Positions 35,318-44,896 of a DNA stretch of 64,000 nucleotides are shown here, one piece after another. Where the stretch lies: assembly GCA_963790085.1 (NCBI GenBank), contig CAWBNH010000006.1:372001-436000 (forward strand). Reading direction: 5' to 3'. The notes below the pieces were generated by a model. The model ran no database searches. It saw only the letters and a program-made list of their open reading frames with translations, and was not told the DNA's origin. The first letter of the stretch is position 1. Each line of letters opens with the position of its first letter. The position numbers were made by a program, and so were the translations under genes. This DNA is from CAXMST01 sp963790085 (GTDB lineage Bacteria; Actinomycetota; Thermoleophilia; Solirubrobacterales; 70-9).

Positions 35318-36235
35318 GTGGAGCCCCTCGAGAAGCGCATCCTGTTCGTCACCGGCAAGGGCGGCGTCGGCAAGACGACGGTCGCGTTCGCGCTCGGGCT
35401 CGCCGCCGCAGCCGGCGGCAAGCGGACGATCGTCTGCGAGGTGGCTTCGCAGGAGAACGCGTCGAGGGTCTTCGGCCGGGCCGAGATCGGCTTCCACGAG
35501 GTCGAGTTGCGCGACGACCTCTATGCGATCTCGATCGATCCCGACAACGCGACCCGCGAGTACCTCGAGCAGCAGCTGCCGGTCAAGGCGATGAGCGATC
35601 TGCTCTACCGGAGCAAGATCTTCAGCTATCTGGCCGCGGCCACGCCCGGGCTTCGGGAGATGGTCACGATCGGCAAGATCTGGGAGCTGGCGCTGCCCGA
35701 GCGGAGGACGAAGAAGGCGAGTCCCTACGACCTCGTGATCGTCGACGCGCCGGCGACCGGCCACGGCGTCGGGCTGATGCAGACGCCGAAGAACTTCGCC
35801 GAGATCGCCAAGGTGGGGCCGATGGCCCACCAGGCATCGCTGATCAACTCGACGATCACCGACCACGACCAGGCCGGCGTCGTGATCGTCGCCCTGCCCG
35901 AGGAGATGCCGGTCAACGAGACGGCGACGCTCGAGGAGGAGCTGATCGACACGATCGGCGTGACGATCGATCGGATCTACATGAACGGCATGTACCCGAA
36001 GCGGTTCGACGCATCCGAGCGGGCGCTGCTGACCGAGGCGCTACCGAGGGCCGAGGGCGACACGGCCGCCGCGATCACCGCCGCGATCAATGAGTCGCGC
36101 CGTTGCGAGAGCCAGGGCAAGCAGCTCGAGCGGCTGCGCGAACTGACCCGCACCGAGGTCGAGACGCTGCCCTTCTTGTTCGCCCCCGAGCTCGGCATCG
36201 AGCACCTGCGCGAGCTTGCGGAGCTGCTCCGATGA
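35318..36235 (+). CDS. ArsA/Get3-family ATPase, first of a tandem pair
   Basis: 305 residues, GTG start. RILFVTGKGGVGKTTVAFAL is the deviant Walker A with signature Lys14; LVIVDAPATGHGVGLMQTP is the switch/Walker B-like region. Actinobacteria carry such pairs (Rv3679-Rv3680 in Mycobacterium tuberculosis). They are not linked to arsenite here, since no arsenic genes are present. A client-handling or envelope-related role is an inference. Divergent from parA; overlaps the next gene by ATGA. Confidence 0.9.
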   Translation: MEPLEKRILFVTGKGGVGKTTVAFALGLAAAAGGKRTIVCEVASQENASRVFGRAEIGFHEVELRDDLYAISIDPDNATREYLEQQLPVKAMSDLLYRSKIFSYLAAATPGLREMVTIGKIWELALPERRTKKASPYDLVIVDAPATGHGVGLMQTPKNFAEIAKVGPMAHQASLINSTITDHDQAGVVIVALPEEMPVNETATLEEELIDTIGVTIDRIYMNGMYPKRFDASERALLTEALPRAEGDTAAAITAAINESRRCESQGKQLERLRELTRTEVETLPFLFAPELGIEHLRELAELLR

Positions 36236-37359
36236 AGGACGTCGAACAGCTCCTCGAGGGCAAGTCGATCTGCATCTGCGCAGGCTCGGGGGGCGTCGGG
36301 AAGACGACGACCTCGGCAGCGATCGCCGCCGGGATGGCGGCTCGCGGAAAGCGGGTCGCGGTGCTGACGATCGACCCGGCGAAGCGGCTCGCCGACTCGC
36401 TCGGCCTGCAGGAGCTCGGGAACACCGAGCGGCAGGTCGACCCCGCCCTGTTCACCGAGGCCGGGGTCGAGCCCGGCGGCGGCGAGCTCTGGGCGATGAT
36501 GCTCGACGCGAAGGCGACCTTCGACGAGGTCGTCGGCAAGCACTCGCCCGACGAGGAATCCAGGGACCGGATCCTCGAGAACCGGATCTACCGTCAGATC
36601 TCGAACGCGCTGGCCGGCTCACAGGAGTACATGGCGATGGAGAAGCTGTTCGAGATCCACCAGGAGGAGCGCTACGACCTGCTCGTGCTCGACACGCCGC
36701 CGAGCCGCAACGCCCTCGACTTCCTCGACGCGCCACGACGGTTGACCCAGTTCATCGAGGGCCGCTCGCTGCAGCTGTTCATCAGGCCGAGCGGTTTCGG
36801 CATGCGGGTCCTGGGTCGCGGCACGTCGGTGATCTTCTCGGTGTTGAAGCGGGTCACCGGCATGGATCTGATCGAGGACCTGTCTGAGTTCTTCACCGCG
36901 ATGAGCGGCATGGTCGCCGGCTTCCGGGAGCGCGCCCAGCGAGTCAACGAGCTGCTCGCTGACCCGCAGACCTCGTTCCTGGTCGTCTGCGGTCCCGCGG
37001 GCGAGCCGATCAACGAGGCCGTCTACTTCCACCGCAAGCTCGTTGAAGCGAAGCTGCCGTTCGGCGGCGTGATCGTCAACAAGGTCCACGTTGAGGGCAG
37101 GGGGAGCGAGATCGACGAGGGGCTGACGGCGTCGCTCGAGACGCTGATCGGTGACGCGGACCTCGCCGGGCGGGTTCGGTCGAACTTCGACGACTACCGG
37201 TCGCTGGCCGATCGTGACGCACGGAACATCGCCCGGCTCACGCGGGAACTACGCTCGAGCACGGTGATCGAGGTCCCCTACCTGACCGACGACGTCCACG
37301 ACCTCGCCGGCCTCTTCGAGATCGACTCGTACCTGTTCGCCGATCGCGAGCCGGCCTGA
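36232..37359 (+). CDS. ArsA/Get3-family ATPase, second of a tandem pair
   Basis: 375 residues, coupled to the first by an ATGA overlap. The P-loop reads CAGSGGVGKTTTSA: the Walker A Lys24 and Thr25 are kept, but the signature lysine of the family (position 19) is Ser. VLTIDPAKRLADSLGL, LVLDTPPSRNALDFLDAP and a C-terminal VPYLTDDVHD follow. Probably forms a heteromer with the first ATPase, whose signature lysine is intact. Confidence 0.9.
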   Translation: MKDVEQLLEGKSICICAGSGGVGKTTTSAAIAAGMAARGKRVAVLTIDPAKRLADSLGLQELGNTERQVDPALFTEAGVEPGGGELWAMMLDAKATFDEVVGKHSPDEESRDRILENRIYRQISNALAGSQEYMAMEKLFEIHQEERYDLLVLDTPPSRNALDFLDAPRRLTQFIEGRSLQLFIRPSGFGMRVLGRGTSVIFSVLKRVTGMDLIEDLSEFFTAMSGMVAGFRERAQRVNELLADPQTSFLVVCGPAGEPINEAVYFHRKLVEAKLPFGGVIVNKVHVEGRGSEIDEGLTASLETLIGDADLAGRVRSNFDDYRSLADRDARNIARLTRELRSSTVIEVPYLTDDVHDLAGLFEIDSYLFADREPA

Positions 37360-37383
37360 GCCCGAGGGCCGCCCGGCGGCGGC

Positions 37384-39153
37384 TCAGCCGGCGGAGGCGC
37401 CGCGGCGATCGCCGCGCCCGCCGACGGTCCAGTCGGTCTCGGTCCGCGGGAACAGGTACTGAACGCGGGCCTTGACCTCCTCGCGCTCCATCGGCGGCTT
37501 CGACAGCTCCTCGATGTGGTTGTCGTCGCGCCTGCGGGGAAACTCCATCGGCACGTCGGGGCCCTGATCGACCTCCTCGAGCCATGCCGGGGGCTGGTAT
37601 CGGGCTGACCGCTGTGGTCGAGCTTCGGCCGCGGGCCGCTCGATCGCGTCGAGGACCCCCGTCTCGTGCTCCTCCGAGGCCTCGCGCACCTCGCCGAGCT
37701 CGTCCTCGAGATCGACGATCTCACGGCCGAGCGATCCTGGATCCGCCGCGGGCCGCGCGGGCTCGTCCGCGGTCCTCGCCGCAGTGATCGCCGGCTCGGG
37801 ATCCGCCTCGAAGCGCTCGAACGCCTCGGCGGAGTCGTGCTCGCCGGTCGCCGGCTCGAGGTCCCACTCCGTGTTGGAGCCGCGAATGACCGGGCTCTCG
37901 CCGACACTGACGCCGTCGGCGAGCAGCATCTCGTCGGCGGCGGCGCGGAGATCGCTGCCGAGCTCGCCGGTGACTCCACGGCGCAAGATCGTCCTCAGGA
38001 GGCCCTCGATCGCGGTGGCGATCTGAGACGGCGAGGTCTGGCTCTGGCCGGCAGGCTCCCCGCTCCAGAGCTCGCGCTCGAGCTCGATCGCCTGCTCCAC
38101 GGTCCGCTTGGTCGCGGCCCTATCGCTCGCGTCAGTGGCGAGCGCGGCCACCCGCATCGGCAGGCCGACGCCGGCCGGCCCCTCGCCGTCGAGCAGGAAG
38201 CGAAGCCCGAGAAGATGGTCATTGAGCGCGTCGATCGCGCCCCTGCGATCGAGCCCGCTCTCGAAGCGGAGCAGCGCCCGTCGCAGGCGCGAGACCCGCT
38301 TCGGATGGACTGAGACCGTGCGGGCCAGGTCGATCAGGGCCGGGATCTCCTCCTCGGTCAGCCGGTAGCCGCCGGAGCGGGGGCTGCCGGCGCCGGTCGC
38401 GATCCGTCGCCACCGGTCCCCGGCGATTCGAACCCAGCCGTGGGGGCCGAGACCGACGCCCCCCGCCTTGTGCAGCCTCAGGGTGGTGATGACGCGCTCG
38501 AAGGTTCGCGCGACGCGCTCGCCGGCGCCGGCGAGGCCGCCGTCGGGGTCGAGCGCGATCCGGGCGCTGATCACGAAGTTCGGCTCCCAGTCGGCGCCGG
38601 CCGGGCCGTCACTGCGGGCGGCCTCCGGAGGCACGTCGACGGTGTCGGCGCGGACGATCGCGGCACCCTTCAGGTCGATGCGGGACGTCGGCGCAACGAA
38701 GCCGATCAACGGCACGATCGCCTCGACCTCGCCAACCTCGGGCTCGGCGCACTCCTCGAGCTCGTTAAGTGCCGCCGCAAACCGATCGTCGTCGATCTCG
38801 AAGTCCGAGCAGCCGTCCCAGAGGCGCGCGAGGAAGTAGGTGACCGCAAGCGTCGCCCGCTCAACCGCGTCCGCCGGGGGGCCGATTCCGGCCTCCTCGA
38901 GATAGGTGGCGGCGATGTCGCTTCGACGCATCGTCTCGGTCGCCTCCCGGAAGCTCTCGAGCTCGCGCAGCTCGGCGGCGTTGTCGCGAACGAACTTCGC
39001 CGTCAGCGGACGGTACTGACAGAAGCCGATCGCGTCGCCCGGCTCGGCGATCTCGTAGGGGATCTCCTGACCACCGTCAACGATCTCGGCGAAGACCGCC
39101 GCTGCGTCACGGGACAGGTTGGTCAGGGTGTGTCTGAGATGGAGGTCGCGCAC
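37384..39153 (-). CDS. Large uncharacterised protein
   Basis: 589 residues, GTG start. I recognise no catalytic motif. Residues 1-400 look folded and mixed alpha/beta. A helical stretch near 300-370 (RLRRALLRFESGLDRRGAIDALNDHLLGLRFLL...) faintly recalls Apea-like HEPN proteins, without a firm HEPN catalytic R-x4-6-H. Residues 430-540 are acidic and disordered, and the end has an ordered patch (MEREEVKARVQYLFPRTETDW). Convergent with the second ArsA gene, ending 24 bases from it. Confidence 0.8.
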   Translation of the reverse strand: MRDLHLRHTLTNLSRDAAAVFAEIVDGGQEIPYEIAEPGDAIGFCQYRPLTAKFVRDNAAELRELESFREATETMRRSDIAATYLEEAGIGPPADAVERATLAVTYFLARLWDGCSDFEIDDDRFAAALNELEECAEPEVGEVEAIVPLIGFVAPTSRIDLKGAAIVRADTVDVPPEAARSDGPAGADWEPNFVISARIALDPDGGLAGAGERVARTFERVITTLRLHKAGGVGLGPHGWVRIAGDRWRRIATGAGSPRSGGYRLTEEEIPALIDLARTVSVHPKRVSRLRRALLRFESGLDRRGAIDALNDHLLGLRFLLDGEGPAGVGLPMRVAALATDASDRAATKRTVEQAIELERELWSGEPAGQSQTSPSQIATAIEGLLRTILRRGVTGELGSDLRAAADEMLLADGVSVGESPVIRGSNTEWDLEPATGEHDSAEAFERFEADPEPAITAARTADEPARPAADPGSLGREIVDLEDELGEVREASEEHETGVLDAIERPAAEARPQRSARYQPPAWLEEVDQGPDVPMEFPRRRDDNHIEELSKPPMEREEVKARVQYLFPRTETDWTVGGRGDRRGASAG

Positions 39154-39264
39154 GACGTCGGTCTTCGCCCGGACACGGCACGATCCTGCCGGGCGGCCGG
39201 CAATCGACGTTCTGCAACTTTCCTTGCGCCTTATGCGCAGCCGAGAGGGCTGCGGAGGAGCGGC

Positions 39265-39627
39265 TCAGGCGGAGGCGGCAACCGGCTCGGCGTCGGCTGC
39301 GGGCCGATCGTCCCGGCAGAGCCAACGACGCCCGTACTCCCGCATGTCGTCGATCAGAGGCGCGAGGTCACGACCCATGTCGGTGAGCGCGTACTCGACC
39401 CGCGGCGGCACCTCCGGGTAGGTGTGGCGCTCGACCACTCCCTGCTCCTCTAGTGCTCGCAGCCGCAGCGACAGCGTCCGCGGGCTGATCCCCTCGAGCG
39501 AGCGCTCGAGCTCGCAGAATCGGCGGCTGCCGTCGGCGAGGTCGCGGATCACCAGCAGCGTCCACTTGCCGGAGACGATCTCGGCACACGCGCAGACGGG
39601 GCAGTTGTCGCTCTTGCTCATGCTCAT
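39265..39627 (-). CDS. HxlR-family transcriptional regulator
   Basis: 120 residues. Winged helix of the HxlR type: EIVSGKWTLLVIRDLADGSRRFCELERSLEGISPRTLSLRLRALEEQGVVER, then YALTDMGR. The N-terminus has three cysteines (Cys9, Cys12, Cys14 in CPVCACAE), one at the place of the sensing cysteine in YodB/HypR-type redox regulators. ATG 39627 chosen. A perfect dyad at 39693-39711 upstream is probably its own operator. Confidence 0.93.
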   Translation of the reverse strand: MSMSKSDNCPVCACAEIVSGKWTLLVIRDLADGSRRFCELERSLEGISPRTLSLRLRALEEQGVVERHTYPEVPPRVEYALTDMGRDLAPLIDDMREYGRRWLCRDDRPAADAEPVAASA

Positions 39628-39692
39628 CGGTTGGCTCCCGCGGCGGGCTTCGGCGCACAACGCGAAACCCTCGCAAACAGGAGGATAACGCA

Positions 39693-39711
39693 TACTTCAC
39701 GAACTGAAGTA
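39693..39711. promoter_or_regulatory. Likely HxlR operator (perfect inverted repeat)
   Basis: TACTTCA-N5-TGAAGTA, 7-bp perfect arms in an AT-richer patch, 66 bases upstream of the hxlR start and 33 bases beyond the end of pilT. The TACT...AGTA ends match YodB-type HxlR boxes as I recall them. Confidence 0.6.
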
Positions 39712-39743
39712 AAGGCCCGACCACGAGTGATCCGCAGCCGGGA

Positions 39744-41306
39744 TCAGCCGTTGTTGGGCCCGTCGGGCCGGAACTCCGAGAGCCGGTCCACATCCGCTCC
39801 GGGGGGGCGTGGCGGCGGCGGAACGCTCTCGACGGTGCCGGGGTCCGGCAGCGCCGGGTCGCGGGCTCCGCCGTTCCAGGGCGGCACAGCGTCGGGGCTG
39901 GGGCCGTGGTCGGCTCCCACCTGGCCGGGGCCGGACGACTCCACCGGGGGCTGGGGCGGGGCGGGAGGCCCGGGCGGCGCGGTCGGCCCGCTCTCGTGCA
40001 GGTGCCCCGAGGCGCCGTTCTCGGCGTAGGCCTCACCTGGCCCGACCGACTGGCCCACGGGCGGCAGCGGCGACGGGCCTACGTGCTCGGCGGGCTCGAC
40101 CACGTCCGCCGCGTTCGCGTAGGGCTCCGGCTGCGGGAGCGGCGTCGGCTCGGCGGGTGCCGGAGGCTCGCCGGCAGCGGGCGCGGGCTGCGGCTTCTCA
40201 GCGGTGAGCTGGCTCAGGTCGCTGGCGGCCCGGCCGGAGGAAGCGAGCATCAGCTTGAAGTCGTGCGGGCTCGAGGCGTACTCCATCGCGACTGCCTCGT
40301 CGACGGTTCCAGCGGTCACCTCCTTGAGCAGCGACTGATCGAAGGTCTGCATCCCGTAGTACTCGCCCTCACCGATCACCTGACTGATCTTGCCGGTCTC
40401 GGCCGGGTTCAGGATCAGATCCTGGACGCGACCGGTAACGACGAGGATCTCGCTGGCGGCGACGCGGCCGCGGCCGTCCCTGGTCGGCACGAGACGCTGG
40501 GAGATCGCGCCCTTGAGCGTCGCTGCCAGCATCACCCGCGCCTGCTGCTGCAGGTGCGGCGGGAAGAAGTCGATGATCCGGTTGATCGTCTCGGTCGCAT
40601 CCAGGGTGTGCAGCGTCGAGAGCACCAGGTGGCCGGTTTCGGCCGCGCTCAGCGCCGTGCGCACCGTCTCCTCGTCGCGCATCTCGCCGACAAGGATCAC
40701 GTCCGGGTCCTGACGGAGGACGCGCTTCATGGCTCGCGAGAAGCTCTTGGTGTCGAAGCCGACCTCACGCTGATTGATGATCGAGCGCTTGTCGCGATGG
40801 AGGTACTCGATCGGATCCTCGAGCGTGATCACGTGATGCGAGTACTTCGAGTTGATGTGGTCGATCATCGCTGCGAGCGTCGTCGACTTACCCGACCCGG
40901 TGGTCCCGGTCAGCAGGATGATCCCGCGCTGCTCGTCGGCCAGCTCGCGGATCACCGGCGGCAGGCCGAGGTCCTCGATGGTTCGCACCTGGAAGGGGAT
41001 CGCACGGCAGACGATCGACACCGCGCCCCGCTGGCGAAAGGCGTTGACGCGAAACCTCGAGACGCCCTCGAGCTGGTAGGAGAAATCGGCCTCCCCGTCC
41101 TCGGCGAACTCCTCCCGGGTCCGATCGCTGTCGATCAGCTTGCGCAGCGCGGCCTCGGTCTGCTCGGAGGCGAGCGGGCCGAATCCGTCGATCGGCCGCA
41201 ACTCGCCGTGAATCCGCGCCATCGGCGGGGATTCGATCTTCACATGGAGGTCAGAGCCCTCGTTCTCGACCACATAACGAAGGCAATCGTCGATCTCGAA
41301 CTGCAT
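39744..41306 (-). CDS. pilT: Type IV pilus retraction ATPase PilT
   Basis: 520 residues. Core 1-350: Walker A LLTGTTGSGKST (132-142), Asp box ITLEDPIE, Walker B DPDVILVGEMRDEET and the His box ETGHLVLSTLHT. Residues 355-520 are a Pro/Ala-rich tail not found in typical PilT (about 350 residues). It powers pilus disassembly as a hexamer at the inner membrane. The partner pilin gene may be the one at 56035-56493. No pilB or pilC is in the window. Confidence 0.94.
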   Translation of the reverse strand: MQFEIDDCLRYVVENEGSDLHVKIESPPMARIHGELRPIDGFGPLASEQTEAALRKLIDSDRTREEFAEDGEADFSYQLEGVSRFRVNAFRQRGAVSIVCRAIPFQVRTIEDLGLPPVIRELADEQRGIILLTGTTGSGKSTTLAAMIDHINSKYSHHVITLEDPIEYLHRDKRSIINQREVGFDTKSFSRAMKRVLRQDPDVILVGEMRDEETVRTALSAAETGHLVLSTLHTLDATETINRIIDFFPPHLQQQARVMLAATLKGAISQRLVPTRDGRGRVAASEILVVTGRVQDLILNPAETGKISQVIGEGEYYGMQTFDQSLLKEVTAGTVDEAVAMEYASSPHDFKLMLASSGRAASDLSQLTAEKPQPAPAAGEPPAPAEPTPLPQPEPYANAADVVEPAEHVGPSPLPPVGQSVGPGEAYAENGASGHLHESGPTAPPGPPAPPQPPVESSGPGQVGADHGPSPDAVPPWNGGARDPALPDPGTVESVPPPPRPPGADVDRLSEFRPDGPNNG

Positions 41307-41311
41307 CAGCA

Positions 41312-41317
41312 GCTATA
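41312..41317 (-). promoter_or_regulatory. Possible -10 hexamer for pilT
   Basis: TATAGC on the minus strand, 5 bases before ATG 41306. The spacing is shorter than at the other leaderless genes. Confidence 0.3.
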
Positions 41318-41354
41318 TCGGCGGTTCTCCCGAGGTCTTGAGCCGCGTCGCCCG

Positions 41355-42884
41355 CTATTCACAGTAGCCGCCCGGTGAACGCGGATCGCGACCGGCGATC
41401 CCGCTGCACGAACGCAGGCCGTCGAGCCGCGAGGTCAACTCGGAGCGTTCCGCTCCGGCCGAGGACCCCGGCGGCGGGACCAGGTTCTCGAGCTGAAACG
41501 GATCCGAGCGCAGGTCGTAGGACTCGTAGACGAGGCCGTCCTCGCAGCGCCCCGTGACCGGGTCGGGGACCGCGGAGCTCTCGATCAGGACCGCCTCCGT
41601 AGTGCGGACGGCCCGGAAGGCGCAGGCGGTGCTGCGAGCATCGCGACTGGTGTCCTGCATCTCGATCAGCACCGCGCGCCGCTCGAGAGCGCCGGTCCGA
41701 CCGCGGAGGGCCGGCAGCAGCGAGCGTCCGTCGAGCGTCCGGCAGCGGTCACCACGGCAGGCGGCGGCGCCCGCCAGATCGATGATCGTCGCCGGGACGT
41801 CGATCTCGGCGGCCTGCGCGTCGACCGCTGCAACCGAAGGACGGTGGTCCCGCGGCGGCCGGATCACCAGCGGCGTTCGAATCGCCTCCTCCCATGGGCG
41901 CGCCTTGCCGTCGCGGATCCGGTGCTCGCCGAAGAAGTAGCCGTTGTCGGTGAGGAAGACGAAAGCGGTATTCCGCAGCTCGCCGGCCCGCTGGAAGCTC
42001 CGGACGACGCGGTCGATGCCCCGATCGACGCCTGCGACCGACTCGAGCGTGCAGCGATAACGGCGGTCGAGCTTGGCCAGCTCGCCGGCATCGAGCTGCG
42101 GCCGCCGCGCGAAGGCGGGCTTGTCGGAGATGTCGGCCTCGTTGAAGGACGGGACCCTTGGGGCGCCGATGCCCGAGACGGTCCCGCGGTCCCGCGGGGC
42201 CGGCTCCGGCGCGCCGATGCAGCGGCTGACGCCGACCCCGTTCGTGTACCGCGCCCCGACGTGCGGCGCGAAGTAGTCGAGCTGCAGGAAGAGCGGTCGC
42301 CGGCCACCGACCTGCTCGGAGACCCAATCCGTGCTCGCCTCGGTCATCACCCGGGTCAGATGGTCCCGCGGCCGGGTCCCCCGGTAGACGGTGCGGCCGT
42401 CGGCGGAGAGCCTGTAGTCGTAGTAGCGCCGCGGCTCGAGCTGGGTCAACCACCGTCCCCAGCCGGGCGCCGGCCGGCTGCCGCGGAGCCCCTCGTAGCC
42501 GTGCAGCCACTTGCCGAAATGCGCGGTCCGGTACCCGGACTGCCGAAGCCAGACGGGCAGCACGTTGCGCGGTCCCCGAAGCGCTCCGTAGCCGGGGCTG
42601 TTGCTGAGCACGCCGTGGTTGTGCGGGTACTGCCCGGTCAGCAGGGTCGCGCGGGAGGGACAGCAGAGCGGTACGTTGACCACCGCATCGGTGAAGCTGG
42701 TCCCGGGGTCCACGAGCCGGCGGAAGGTCCGCGGCATGTAGTCGCGCTGGAACGTGCTCAACGGCTGGTCGTCGGAGGTGATCAGCACGATGTTCGGTCG
42801 CGGCTGCGCCCGCTTCGCCTCCGCGGGAGCCGGCGGCCCCACCGCCAGCGCCGCCACCAGCAATACCCCTACGACCCCGCGCAT
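41355..42884 (-). CDS. Secreted sulfatase (formylglycine type)
   Basis: 509 residues from ATG 42884. Signal peptide MRGVVGVLLVAALAVG...AEA. Metal site NIVLITSDDQ near 31, and the sulfatase signature CCPSRATLLTG with Cys74 as the residue converted to formylglycine. TAHFGKWLHG and VFLTDNGYFFGEHR complete the active site. N-acetylglucosamine-6-sulfatase-like by pattern; substrate unknown. No formylglycine-generating enzyme is visible here (the FGE-fold protein at 53411 is EgtB). TAGCCT lies 7 bases upstream. Confidence 0.92.
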   Translation of the reverse strand: MRGVVGVLLVAALAVGPPAPAEAKRAQPRPNIVLITSDDQPLSTFQRDYMPRTFRRLVDPGTSFTDAVVNVPLCCPSRATLLTGQYPHNHGVLSNSPGYGALRGPRNVLPVWLRQSGYRTAHFGKWLHGYEGLRGSRPAPGWGRWLTQLEPRRYYDYRLSADGRTVYRGTRPRDHLTRVMTEASTDWVSEQVGGRRPLFLQLDYFAPHVGARYTNGVGVSRCIGAPEPAPRDRGTVSGIGAPRVPSFNEADISDKPAFARRPQLDAGELAKLDRRYRCTLESVAGVDRGIDRVVRSFQRAGELRNTAFVFLTDNGYFFGEHRIRDGKARPWEEAIRTPLVIRPPRDHRPSVAAVDAQAAEIDVPATIIDLAGAAACRGDRCRTLDGRSLLPALRGRTGALERRAVLIEMQDTSRDARSTACAFRAVRTTEAVLIESSAVPDPVTGRCEDGLVYESYDLRSDPFQLENLVPPPGSSAGAERSELTSRLDGLRSCSGIAGRDPRSPGGYCE

Positions 42885-42891
42885 CACCCGC

Positions 42892-42897
42892 AGGCTA
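42892..42897 (-). promoter_or_regulatory. Leaderless -10 hexamer for the sulfatase
   Basis: TAGCCT on the minus strand, 7 bases before ATG 42884; it decides this start over 42917. Confidence 0.5.
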
Positions 42898-42918
42898 CCG
42901 TCGCCGCGTCCCCACACG

Positions 42919-42994
42919 GCGCCGGAGCGTCGCGGGCAAGGCCGCAGCGGCGCCGCATAGCAACGCTATGCAAGCGAGCGAGAACGCAGCCCGC
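42919..42994. repeat. Direct repeat copy 1 (76 bp)
   Basis: Identical to 43009-43085 apart from one missing A. It contains the small hairpin GCATAGC-AAC-GCTATGC at 42955-42971. The two copies are offset by 90 bp. Confidence 0.85.
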
Positions 42995-43000
42995 CGGTCT

Positions 43001-43100
43001 CCTGACGAGCGCCGGAGCGTCGCGGGCAAGGCCGCAGCGAGCGCCGCATAGCAACGCTATGCAAGCGAGCGAGAACGCAGCCCGCGGCGCTCCGGCGCCG

Positions 43101-43105
<5 letters not shown>
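43001..43105. repeat. Long hairpin element containing direct repeat copy 2
   Basis: Copy 2 (43009-43085) is enclosed by near-perfect inverted arms, 43001-43027 and 43080-43105: 25 pairs, one mismatch and one bulged base. An inner hairpin GCATAGC-AAC-GCTATGC lies at 43046-43062. The right arm covers the rpoD stop codon. It could terminate rpoD transcription, or be a REP/MITE-type repetitive element. Confidence 0.8.
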
Positions 43106-44198
<1,093 letters not shown>

Positions 44199-44590
44199 TC
44201 GTGTCTTCGTGCTCCGTTTCTGCGTTGATCTTGGCCGGGCCTCCACCGCCGTACCCGGCTGTTTCCGTCGGCAAGGGAGTTATCGGGCACCCGAGGGTCC
44301 GAGTTGAGCTCTTCGCACCAAAAGAGCGGATCCGACCGGTCCGCTCCGTCCCGTGCTCGCCCCGATGTGCTGTTTCGAGAGCTATTGCTGTGCGGAGTCT
44401 ACTTACTATATTTTCTGAAGTCAAGGCGATGGGCGGTCACGAGAAGCCGCTATTTGGGGAGATTACGTGACGCTCGGGCTGTGCCCGGGCGGCGGGCCCC
44501 ACTGGTCGATAAACACGGGGACGGGCCGTTGGTTACGGTGAACAGGTGGAATCGGATGCGAACGTCCGCGAAGACCGCTGAAATGGACCG
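44199..44590. other. 392-base intergenic region: rpoD leader and promoter
   Basis: It holds the rpoD promoter and about 190 bases of untranslated leader. Inside the leader GCGGATC and GGTCCGC can pair near 44330 as a short imperfect hairpin. No ORF or RNA gene is recognisable. I see no convincing promoter for the rightward gene at 44591. Confidence 0.6.
44396..44424 (-). promoter_or_regulatory. Sigma70-type promoter of rpoD
   Basis: On the minus strand, TTGACT (44419-44424), 17-base AT-rich spacer, TAGACT (44396-44401). This is the best -35/-10 pair in the window and sits in its most AT-rich patch. Transcription would start near 44389. Confidence 0.75.
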
Positions 44591-44896
44591 ATGAGCCGCC
44601 CCGAACAGACCTCTTCGGGACCAGCGCTCGGCGACCAGGGTGAGCCGGGCGCGAGCGTCTTCGGCAGCCTTCCCAGGACCCGTCCCGCAGTCCGCAGTCC
44701 ACGCCGCGCAGCATCGGTCACCGCAGATCCAGCGCCGGAGACCGAGGCGTCCGAGGCGGAGCCGCGCGGGCGTGAGGCGGAGGTGGAGGCGCTGGCCCGC
44801 GCCGGGATCTCGTTCGCCGGTGAGGCTGCGACGCTGGGCTTCCGGATCGCGGGGCGGGCCGCCGCAACCCTGCGGAACGCCGTCGAACGACGGTGA
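44591..44896 (+). CDS. Small uncharacterised protein
   Basis: 101 residues, ATG start. The first 55 residues are Pro/Arg/Glu-rich and disordered; the last 35 form an amphipathic helix (LARAGISFAGEAATLGFRIAGRAAATLRNAVERR). It overlaps the BrkB-like gene by 4 bases (GTGA), so the two are translationally coupled. No function recognised. Confidence 0.65.
   Translation: MSRPEQTSSGPALGDQGEPGASVFGSLPRTRPAVRSPRRAASVTADPAPETEASEAEPRGREAEVEALARAGISFAGEAATLGFRIAGRAAATLRNAVERR

Noticed and set aside
35200..35421. N-terminal extension of ParA to 35421
   Set aside because: It would run into the start of the divergent ArsA gene, and its sequence is low-complexity with no ribosome site.
35318..37359. Arsenite efflux operon
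   Set aside because: ArsA-family ATPases are present, but there is no arsB, arsC, arsR or arsD nearby. Actinobacterial pairs of this kind are not arsenic pumps.
38420..38440. TTCGAACCC resembling a tRNA T-loop
   Set aside because: It lies inside the coding sequence at 37384-39153, and no acceptor or anticodon stem can be drawn around it.
42919..43085. Possible CRISPR fragment
   Set aside because: Only two copies of a 76-bp unit, each with internal hairpins, and no cas genes. It fits a repetitive hairpin element instead.
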